DNA of 64,000 bases from Oegoconia quadripuncta (Eukaryota; Arthropoda; Insecta; Lepidoptera; Autostichidae). The notes beneath the pieces are model-generated. The model was not told where the DNA came from. It was given only the letters and a program-made list of their open reading frames with translations, and made no database searches. The stretch is from the NCBI GenBank assembly GCA_949316235.1, contig OX438759.1:10987118-11051117 (forward strand), read 5' to 3'. The position numbers and the translations under genes are program-made. Numbering within the stretch: the first letter of the stretch is position 1; each line of letters opens with the position of its first letter. This document shows positions 55,512 through 64,000 of this stretch, piece by piece.

Positions 55512-55830
55512 TTCATACTTCCTCTTCGACCGCATCGTCACTTTCGAACAGATGAGATTGTGTTCAAACTCATCTTTTCAAAAGTGACTATGCGGTCGAA
55601 GAGGAAGTATGAAATACGTCATATTTTTTATGCACACCGGGTTAGCACTTGACCTCAATCACAACTAACACTTTTCGATCAGATGAGAATGAGAACACTA
55701 ACAATTTCGAACGCATGAGATTGTGTTCAAACTCATGTGTTCGAAATTGACGATGCGGTCGAAGAGGAAGTATGAAAAACACTTATAATGCACACCGGGT
55801 GAGTACGAGATTGTGTTCAAACGCGTATCC
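55512..55830. repeat. Hairpin and direct repeats between SINE ends
   Basis: 55512-55544 and 55581-55613 are 33-nt inverted arms with one mismatch (TTCATACTTCCTCTTCGACC and complement) around 36 nt. The right arm plus loop recurs at about 55705-55775, and the loop core GAGATTGTGTTCAAAC a third time at 55807-55822. An antisense family D SINE 3' end (about 55627-55668) sits between. Confidence 0.8.
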
Positions 55831-56556
55831 AGTTTACCTCTTAAAAAAATGTTACATTAAATATCGATAAACTAGGATCGCATAAAACATATAAATGTTC
55901 CAGCTTCATACATTTTTCCGATGCGAAAACAATAGCAACTTAGACTCTGAAGAGAAAATAAACATTTCTCCTACAAACCTCAACCCGACAAATTCTCTTA
56001 GTAGGTTTGAAAGGAAAACACCTACCGGTTCCTGACAGTTTATTATTTCTTGGATGTGAAACAATAGCAGTTCCGAAGATTATTATCTTTAACGATACAA
56101 TGTCTGGCATTTAAGAAAGGGTCACGTGATCAAACAGCTAAGGACAGACTAAATGCAATTTAATACTACTTAAGAATGTTCGGGCGCACAACGTTCCATA
56201 CAATCTTTCAAGTACAAAACCATCTAAACCAAACCCTGATTTAAAGAAATTTTATACACAAAAGCACGATATAGTCCAAAATATTAGGGGTAGCAATAAA
56301 ACGAGTGACTGTAAATTACATTTTGAAGTTTTAAAATTAATTAATTTAGGTTATAGTATTACTAAGTGAGCGACTGACTGCGAGTGACGAGAAATCAACA
56401 GAACAGCAACTTACAAACATTAATTTGAGTTACTTAAAAAACAAAATGAGAAGCTTCATAATATTGGAGCGACCTAATATTTGTTTGAGTGTCAACGTTG
56501 CGTCCTGTATTTTTTTCAATATTTGGCAAATGTAATTCTTACATGTCAACCTAACA
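55831..56556. other. No gene recognised
   Basis: AT-rich, no supportable feature. Confidence 0.4.
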
Positions 56557-56710
56557 CGAAGGGTATGGCGGAAGCGAGCCGGGCGAGCAGAGCGAGCGGA
56601 CCTAACCTATCCATGTCGGGGTGCCAAGAACTCCCGTGCTCGCTTCGCTCGCACTCGTCCGGCTCGCTTGCGCCATACCCTTCGAACCTAACCTAACCAT
56701 GTCGGGGTGC
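56557..56710. repeat. GC-rich hairpin with direct-repeat flanks
   Basis: 56557-56587 and 56654-56684 are 31-nt inverted arms (CGAAGGGTATGGCGGAAGCG and complement) with 2 mismatches. CCATGTCGGGGTGC occurs at about 56611-56624 inside and at 56697-56710 after the right arm, each preceded by CCTAACCTA. The composition differs sharply from the surrounding sequence. It could be a mobile foldback unit. Confidence 0.75.
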
Positions 56711-57521
56711 AGTTATGCTTTAGTTGCCCTCTTTGTATATCCAGTCGCTCAGTTAATAATGTAGTCATTGAAATAAAATTTTAATATCTGAAATGGATTA
56801 ATCACAACCCACTTTTTGTAAGCTCGTTCTGGATTTTATTATTAATCAATATTCGTCGTTAGTTAAGTTAATTATTCGCTTACTCAAATACATACCGCTC
56901 AAGTTATTAAAACAGTATGTCATCATCAGTCGCAAAGTTTTTTTTTATTCGCTTGTTTTATAATTCCTCAAATATTAGTAGATAATATTTTCCAAAAAAA
57001 ATGGCTGAATCGGCCACAGAAAAAAAAAAACAAAATATGCGGGGGACTTTAGTTAGCCGTGTGTGATGAGCCTAATACATGTAACCAATATTAACCAATA
57101 GTAACTCTACTAACATTGGTTACTTCACTCAAAGCTACACTCTTGTAGTGATGTGCTACGAGAATGTAGACACCTACGACACGAGATCTACGTGTCCTAC
57201 GACCGCTCCGATCAGTGACCAATGGTCTACCTCTACTATGTCAAACTTTCAAAGGGTTTGGATTTTGTTTGTCAAAATAATAATAACAGACCCACACGTC
57301 AATAACCTGATCTCAAACTAACACCATCTTTGGAAGCATTACGCAAAACTCGCCTTGACCAGAGAAAATTTAGAAATTTTGCATATCTTGCATAAATAAT
57401 TCTACAAAGAATAATAATTAATAAATCTTCTTCTTAGCGAGTCGATGGCAAAAAAAAATTAATAACATATACATAATAATATCATGAAAGTCGGGAGAGG
57501 TAATACTCTATTAACCTTTAC
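56711..57521. other. No gene recognised
   Basis: A short piece at 57428-57450 (TTCTTAGCGAGTCGATGGCA) matches 9395-9416 in inverted form. 57070-57130 has repeated AACCAATA/ACTAACATTGG words. Confidence 0.4.
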
Positions 57522-57734
57522 TTAAATACTGCAATGGACGGGCTGTCCTGAGTTGATCCTTGGCAGTTTATTCCACATCATAGCTGCTTGAACACTGAAG
57601 GAATGATAGAAGTTTGTGGTGGCTCTAGGATAGGCAAGCATTTTTGTGATACAGGATCGTCTAGGAAGATTAGAAGGAAGTAAGGAAAAATGGGAACGCA
57701 GATAATCAGGAGTAGCAGGATTTTCACGCAGGAG
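57522..57734 (-). pseudogene. LINE ORF2 C-terminal remnant
   Basis: A minus-strand frame of 70 codons reads DYLRSHFSLLPSNLPRRS, then FYHSFSVQAAMMWNKLP and SGQPVHC before TAA. The Phe-x-Val-x-Ala-Ala-x-x-Trp-Asn-x-Leu-Pro pattern is the usual C-terminal block of non-LTR ORF2 proteins, comparable with NSLPASVFP in the 16685 copy but a different family. No other ORF2 motif remains. Confidence 0.65.
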
Positions 57735-60700
57735 TCATTTATACGCACACGTATAAATAAGCAAGCCTAAGTTTTAAGTTATTATGCAATTGATCTTGAG
57801 ATTTAAATCGCGCGATCTCAATATATTTTTATTTGATACTGTTTTAATATGCAACAGATTCTCAAGCGTCAACTTAAGGTCATCTCAATCTTGAGCACAG
57901 TTTATTAATACTGGCCTTAGGACATATGAGTATTGTTTTAGGGAGTTTTGCTTTAGCAGAGTTTTTTCAACGGCTATTCGTATTTCACCGGACATATGCC
58001 GCATAACGGTTTTTTAAAAGAAAATGAACGTAATTGTTGAACAAATACATTTTGTCTTCCAAATATGTAGTTTGTATTTCTTCTTACTAAATCTCAGAGC
58101 ACGATTCATTCTTATGTTTCCGACTTTAAGTATATAACTTACGTTATGTGACTTTTGGGTTTTTTGACTGCACGTTAACATGTTTAGCAGCCCGTAACCA
58201 AACTGATTATCTAAGCAAATTTTTTCATTACAGGCACTTCAGACAATCAACGAACAGGCGCCTTCGACCATAGCTATCTATGCTTGTGTTTACTATTCTT
58301 TTATAGTAGGTTTTACAGACAATGGCAATACGTGTACGCACACAATTTTAATTTATCTTCACAAAGCTTTAACGAAATTTCATTATGTGTTCGCCCACGG
58401 CAAATTATAGCTATATAGCTATTAAAAATCGTATGTGCTTTGAGTACCGGTGAGTTTTTTTGAAGCTTTAAAAAATTCATATTCCATTTTCTATAAATAA
58501 ATTAAAATTTTAACGGTGCATATATAATTTAAAATTGGTGACTCCAATTTCGTAAATATAGTAGGGATGCAAGATCTCGTTATTTCAGACGGAGCAATTA
58601 AGTCATTAATGGCGCAAATACCAGGGCATTAGAAGAATGAAGGAGGTGGCGAAACAAAGGCGCAGACGGCGCAGTGTGGCGCGGCCCGCTCAGAACGAGC
58701 CCAGCATAACAACGGACTGCTAATGAACATTCAGAGTTAACTGCTGACGACGCGCGGTGCCGCCGCGATAACAACTGGTATCGCGGAACGATAACAAACA
58801 ATTTTATTGTAAATTTACTTTTTTTGTCAATGTCTATTTTTATAGTTTCCACAGATGTGAATAGATTAGTATCAACACATTTTTTGGGGTGTCGCAGGAG
58901 GCGAACAAACACATTTAAATACATAAAGTCGCTCAGCCTAGTGTACTATGCCCATGTGAGAGTATTCGACTTTTACTAACATAAAAAGTTTTGCTAAGAA
59001 AATATAGAATACTTTAAATACATAGGTATGTGACCTTCCCAGCCCACCTATGAGTATCAGCTCAAAAGAATGACACCGTTACAGCACCGGGGGGGCCCTG
59101 CGAAAAAATCTTAAAGAGATTTTTTCTAAGTACTACAAAAAAAAGATAAATAAAACAGGTACATACATTTAGTTGATGATAGTCGGATACAATAAGAAAA
59201 TGATACAGTTGTTAAAATACAGTTGTTCCTAAAAACAAATAAGAACCTATATTAAAATTCGCGATACAATGTAGAGAAATGAATGACATGTGTGACTAAT
59301 TTAATCAATGCCGGTGATATTTACAATGTCTATTCATACTGAGCATGTGTGAGATTCAAAATATTTCCTTCGAAATTCGAGCGTACATCAACTTGCATAG
59401 TCTTAACTGTATAACTAAGTTAAAACGTCAACCATGATAGAGAAAGTCTTATATTTTGTAGAAAAGATTTCTCAAGACACTACTCAGATGGGTGGAGGCT
59501 TAGTTTACCTGCCGTCTATCAGTAATAAGTAGCATAGGCTTGCTTAACGTGTTGCTAAAACCGCACGGTGAAATATGTTACAAATGCCTAACAAGGGCTA
59601 TTGAATACCAACGAAATTATTCTAAACAAAACTTGCTATTAAATTGTTAACAACCGTTGATTGACATACGTCAACGTTGATATTGAACAAAAGTAATGAG
59701 ATGAGTACTAAAAACAAAAAACTATAACTAAAGAAAGAAAATGGCAACGAGTTGCCTAAAGATAGTCATAAGTAAAAAAAAATATAATATGTCAGTTATT
59801 AAAAAAATGGTCTTAGGTAAGATAAGCGTCCCTATTCGGCCGCCAAATGTGACCTTCCCAGCCCAGCTCAAAAGAACAACACCGTTACAGGTATATCTAA
59901 CGTAGGTACATATACGGTTTACAAGGCTAAATGGCACTAGGCATTACTGACTCTCGAAATCATAGTGTTTATAGAAACGTATTACCAAAGGCCGCTCTAT
60001 GGTTTTTTTTAATTAAATCTGTTTGAAAATTAAGTTTGATTGTAAGTATAACAGTGGAAAGCATGGATGCCACTCAATTGCGATAGCTAACTCTACCCAC
60101 CTTAGCAATTACGGACAAATCACTAAATGCTGCAAAAATAACATTAATCTCGTAAAGATTTTTTCGCTCAACGTGATTGTATTATCGTAATCATATTTAT
60201 CTTGTTCGTCATACACGCGAACGAAAAATATTTTTATTCATTTCCATAGAGCTAATGAGGGTAGATACGACTAGAAACGTGTGTACGTTCACGGTATACG
60301 GGCGTTTTGTTTGCCAGGCCTGTCGCGCGTGCAAATCAAATTATCACTCCGAACGGCCTGACGGGGTTCGAATGTTAATTGTTCGTTCAAATAATGATTA
60401 TGGGGGACAGTATTTACAGTAGCGATTCGACAACATGTCACCAACAAAGTCCTATCCCGTATTTATAATATTACCGGGTGTAAGGACTCGTTAAAACGAG
60501 TTCATTTTATGTTTCAGAGGTAATTCCATTCGGACGTTTCGCGAATAAAATTAGATTTCTCAAATTTTATTCGCTTGAATTTCTTTCTTGCTGCAAATTT
60601 AGCTAAAGTTGTTTACTGTCACGTTGTTTATTTGCAAACGTTGCCTTAGCAATCACTGTTTACATTGCCGTAGTTATGTGGAGGGTCGCGTCGAATGCTT

Positions 60701-60961
60701 TCAAATGTTTACAGCAAATACTTGAACGAATCGAGTGTTATGAGCACATCATTTATTTAGTAGCCAAAATAGCCTAAACAGACGGTCAGAGCCGGGGAAA
60801 AGTAAATAATCAATGTAAATAAATAAATTATTTTAAAAATGAGATACCCAAATGAAAAGTAAATTCAAGTCTGTATTTGCAAAAAATATGAGTGTTTTAA
60901 TTCTTAGAAGTATTTTAATTCTTAGAAGTATTTAAAATTCGTAGAAGACCGAAAATATTTA
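57735..60961. other. Decayed repeats, no gene
   Basis: 59030-59095 and 59845-59897 carry GTGACCTTCCCAGCCCA and ACACCGTTACAG blocks shared with 31185-31590. 58600-58790 is CG-rich with a 108-codon minus-strand frame lacking domains. 60170-60430 is similar in nature. Confidence 0.4.
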
Positions 60962-61203
60962 AGTGGTATTAAGCAGGGCACATAGCTCGAAGAACTGATA
61001 GCCGTTGGATCATTAAGGTTCTGATTCTGGAATGGAGACCACGCAAGCACACCCATAAGGTGGACCGACGATCTGATACAGGTCGTCAGATGAAAATGCA
61101 GGCTGCTTCCAATCGGTCGCTCAGGAAGTCTATGAGAAGACCTATATTTAGCAGCAGACGACGTTCTGTGGCTGATAATTGATGATGATGATGAGACATA
61201 CGA
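60962..61203 (+). pseudogene. RTE-type LINE 3' end with GAT tail
   Basis: Starts GGCACATAGCTCGAAGAACT (HIARRTDSRW with breaks), continues ATTCTGGAATGGAGACCACG (ILEWRPR), AAATGCAGGCTGCTTCCAAT and TTCTGTGGCTGATAATTGAT, and ends GATGATGATGATGAG. This is the clearest RTE 3' terminus in the window. Confidence 0.8.
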
Positions 61204-61277
61204 CAATTTACAGAAATGGTGTTGCGAAAATTATATACTTCTGTTCCACAGTTATTTTAGATAATCTATTATCTAAC

Positions 61278-61620
61278 TAGTCTAACTAATATTGTAAATA
61301 CGAAAGTTTGAATGTTTGTTTATTTGTTTGTTGCTCAATCACAGCAACGGATGAACGGATTTGGATGAAATTTGGTTTATATGTAGAACATCAAGGGTGT
61401 ATTGCGACTGCGTGGAATTAGTTTATCGCGGAAATGTTTAATTTGATTATCCCACGGGAACTACTCACTTTATCGGGATAAAAAATATCCTACGTCTTAA
61501 TCAAGGGTACGTTCTACCTATAACCAAATTTCATCCAAATCCGTTCATCCGTCTCGCCGCGATTGAGCAACAAACAAATAAACAAACATCCAAACTTTCG
61601 CACTTATATTATAAATAGAT
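61278..61620. mobile_element. 343-bp foldback repeat with about 100-bp inverted arms
   Basis: The left end has AATATTGTAAATACGAAAG, GTTTATTTGTTTGTTGCTCA and GGATTTGGATGAAATTTGG. The right end is the reverse complement of the same blocks, with CTTTCGCACTTATATTATAA. The centre holds CACTTTATCGGGATAAAAAA. There is no coding capacity, so this is a non-autonomous foldback family. Related half-copies are at 44270-44450, 62617-62815 and 63240-63310. The piece 61210-61277 recurs inverted at about 63158-63220. Confidence 0.8.
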
Positions 61621-61689
61621 TAGTTGAAGTGACGTAATGGATATGTCATACCCTGCCACATGCTCGCCTGGTAGAATAAACTTTAAAAG

Positions 61690-61912
61690 TCTTAACACAA
61701 GGTTTATGGTAGGGCATTTTGTAATGTCCACCTGAGCAGCTATTACTAAACTACCGCCAAGCTACAATATTAAGATTGTGGGCTATTTGAGATAAGATAG
61801 CTAGTTCCCCAATTACGTTTGGGGTTCTGGGTGAGCACGGTATCCACCTTCAGCCTTATCTTCACTTATTATCACGCATGACCGAGATATTAACACGTTG
61901 TGCATTAAAACA
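61690..61912 (+). mobile_element. Family D SINE, degraded
   Basis: Contains GGTAGGGCATTTTGTAATGT, CACCTGAGCAGCTATTACTA, AGATAAGATAGCTAGTTCCC and TCTTCACTTATTATC in family order. The head is missing. Confidence 0.7.
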
Positions 61913-62616
61913 GATATTATTTACTTTCAGGACATTTACAACTATAATTTGTAAACTAAAGAGCTAGTATTGTAATGTAACAACGAAATAAATGATCCCA
62001 CTGCGTCGTGCAAGTGGTCACGTGAGCAAAGGTTAGCCGACGTAAAGCGCACTCTAATTACCTCTCGAAAGAGCCGGATAAACCTCCTCAGCCGGTTAAC
62101 TAACAGGGTAATATGTCGGCGAAATAAACGGAAAATTCGGTGCGATTCCTCTTTGGTGATTCCTTTGATGGGACACTTATTGGGTATGTTCGGAGAGATA
62201 GCTTCCGGGTGTTTTCCTGGAACTAATAAACTGTAACGGTCATATGAATTGGTTAATTTTTGCACTTGTAATAGAAATAAAATCAATCTAGTTTCCGTTA
62301 GACTGGTCCACGCCTCTGGAGATGTGAGAGCTGGTGCCTACTTTGCTCAGCAGCTGAGCTTATGCATTCAGCGGGACAATAGCACAAGCGTACTAGGTAC
62401 TATGCCTCACGGAAGCGAGTTGGACGGCGTATTTTTTCTATAAGATACAGGTATTTTTAATTGTATTTTATAAATTTGTTGTTTCATGTACATCTAATTT
62501 CTGTTCTTGTCCTGACTATTGAATTCAATGATGAATTTTTAAAGAAGACTTTATAGTGTTAGTGACATCAGTCGAACCACATGTCACTACATAAATCTAA
62601 CTATCTAACACTAGTC
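61913..62616. other. No gene recognised
   Basis: 61942-62286 has a 114-codon minus-strand frame (ITKEESHRIFRLFRRHITLL and other basic stretches). The 62010-62230 part is GC-richer. No recognised domain or splice pair. I leave it unassigned. Confidence 0.35.
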
Positions 62617-62815
62617 CTAATATTATAAATGCGATAGTTTGGATGTTTATTAGTTTGTTGCCCAATCACGGCGAAACGGATTAACGGATTTGGATGAAAT
62701 TTGGTATATAGGTAGAATATACTCTGGATTGAGACATAGGATATGTTTTATCCCGATAAAATAAGTATAGTTTCCGCGGGATAAACAAATTTTCGCGATA
62801 AAGTTGGTTAGTTGG
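62617..62815 (+). repeat. Half-copy of the 61278 foldback family
   Basis: TAATATTATAAATGCGATAG, GATTTGGATGAAATTTGGTA, TATCCCGATAAAATAAGTAT and GTTTCCGCGGGATAAACAAA parallel one arm and centre of 61278-61620. A mariner fragment adjoins its end. Confidence 0.75.
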
Positions 62816-63143
62816 TAAAGCGTTGGTTTGTAGTGTTAGCTCCGTAAACGTCGTTGATGTTACGTGCCGCTTGTGCCGCGTTGCTGCCACGACGATACAC
62901 ATATTCCATAATTACTCGAATTTTTAACGTATCCATGATGACGAAAATTATTTTATTGTAGTGTGGTGTGAAATGCGATGAAAATGTAACACTAATCAAT
63001 AAACAAATGACTGCTTTTGGAAAAAGAATTCCATGTTTTTAAAATACAATTAATTTGAAATTAGAATTCTTAGCCAAACAAAAATTATTTTGATTTGAAA
63101 TGGCTAGTACTGCAGAACTGCAATTTCATAGGTAAAGACCTAT
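62808..63143 (-). pseudogene. Mariner transposon 5' end with transposase N-terminus
   Basis: The 5' end reads TAGGTCTTTACCTATGAAAT on the minus strand, resembling known mariner terminal repeats that start TTAGGTC. The ATG at 62936 opens MDTLKIRVIMEYVYRRGSNA followed by AQAARNINDVYGAN. This is the first helix-turn-helix part of mariner transposases (RRGT...AARNIN pattern, family knowledge). The frame leaves the family after about 36 residues and stops at 62808 in the adjoining repeat, so over 300 residues including the DD(34)D catalytic core are missing. It is a dead fragment. Confidence 0.75.
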
Positions 63144-63862
63144 TATTAGTTAGACTAGTTAGATAATGGGTTATCTAAAATAACTGTGGAACAAAAGTAT
63201 ATAATTTTCGCAACATTATTTTAGGATATTTTATAACAGAGAATATTTTTTATCCCGATAAAGTGAGTAGTTGCCGCGGGATAAATAAAGTTTCCGCGAT
63301 AAAGTTATTCCACTGGTGGAAAGTTAGTACGTAATATATTTTTTTATAATGGTCGCACTGACCGAGGTAAAGATAATATAAACCCTTATGTACTCTCGTG
63401 ACATCATTCATCACGTCACTCTTGAGTGCGTTACGGACCACGTGCGAAACCTCACACATTGACGCACAAGAAGCGTACAAGTGACGTTCACCTGTCGTCG
63501 ACACGACGTAACCCTACGACAGCCCAATTTGCGATCCCGTGTCGCCAGCTCGTTAGATGAATGGTCGCCACAGCCCCGTAATGAAAGGCGGGAACGACAA
63601 CTTTTCACGTAATTAGGAAAAATAATTTTACCTTCTTTGTTTCCTTCTCTAATTTTGTTGTTTCAAAGGTACGACAGGTTTATTCAGGGAATAATCGATC
63701 CAGTTGGAAAACTTAAGAGGGTTTATCCCACATGGCATTCCGTACAAACTTTCATGTCCAAATTTTTCGAAATAAATAGACCGATTCTAATGAAACTCAA
63801 ATCGGAACACGCATTACTGAGATATATACAGACAAAAACTGGAAACAAAATGCCGTCAAGCA
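63144..63862. other. Repeat remnants, no gene
   Basis: 63158-63220 matches 61213-61277 inverted. 63250-63310 repeats TATCCCGATAAAGTGAGTAG and GTTTCCGCGATAAAGTTAT from the foldback family. 63400-63600 is CG-richer, with a short minus-strand frame lacking domains. 63737-63860 resembles 33940-34020 and 47390-47440. Confidence 0.5.
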
Positions 63863-64000
63863 CATTACACCTATTGGGTTTACGATTCGGAGGTCGGGGG
63901 TTCGATCCCCACCGGGGTACATGTTTAGTACTCAATTTGGTTGGTGGTAGGGCATTTGAAATCTACCACCATCTTATCTAAATCTGCTGCCAAACAGCAA
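63863..64000 (+). mobile_element. Family D SINE with tRNA-like head, cut by window end
   Basis: Head ATTGGGTTTACGATTCGGAG with B box GGTCGGGGGTTCGATCCCCA, then GGTACATGTTTAGTACTCAA and TTGGTTGGTGGTAGGGCATT. The sequence ends at AAATCTGCTGCCAAACAGCA. It lacks about 20 bp of the CACCTGGCTAG region. Confidence 0.8.

Noticed and set aside
1..64000. CRISPR arrays, bacterial operons, phage or viral genes
   Set aside because: No evenly spaced repeats, ribosome-binding-site-led operons or viral structural genes were found. All regular repeats trace to SINEs, microsatellites or foldback elements.

Overview
The window looks like a gene-poor, AT-rich stretch of a moth or butterfly (Lepidoptera) nuclear genome. 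The evidence is the repeat content: tRNA-headed SINEs, decayed RTE-type LINE 3' ends with GAT-rich tails, short repeats ending in GGGTTCCGTA-like sequence, Tc1/mariner pieces, and introns with GTAAGT donors. Species was not determined. No functional tRNA, rRNA, CRISPR array or prokaryotic feature is visible.

Layout. 1-14 kb is a mosaic of old insertions: a LINE 3' fragment, SINEs, the C-terminal end of a CR1-like element, a nested cluster at 3.7-5.75 kb with a 973-bp foldback transposon, RTE pieces, and a 333-bp tandem duplication near 12 kb. 14-39 kb is mostly unassigned sequence with SINEs, RTE tails, a 142-bp MITE, and several CpG-rich patches that could be regulatory. 39.6-44.25 kb holds the best-preserved mobile element, a CR1-group non-LTR retrotransposon with ORF1 (coiled coil plus SGNH-like domain) and ORF2 (endonuclease plus reverse transcriptase). 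44-51 kb is again repeats. 51.8-54.5 kb contains the one credible host gene, on the minus strand, with three exons that join in phase. 55-64 kb has SINEs, hairpin-forming repeats, LINE and RTE fragments, foldback repeats and the 5' end of a mariner element.

Two translational-recoding candidates stand out. In the retrotransposon, ORF1 ends TTT TTA AAC TAG. This contains the canonical -1 slippery heptamer T_TTA_AAC directly before the stop, and the -1 frame is ORF2, whose endonuclease N-terminus lies upstream of any ATG. In the host gene, an 89-codon spliced ORF ends in TGA followed by CAACCA, a match to the CARYYA readthrough consensus, and the same frame then stays open for 286 more codons. 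Both are inferences from sequence. Simple mutations or assembly errors are the main alternatives.
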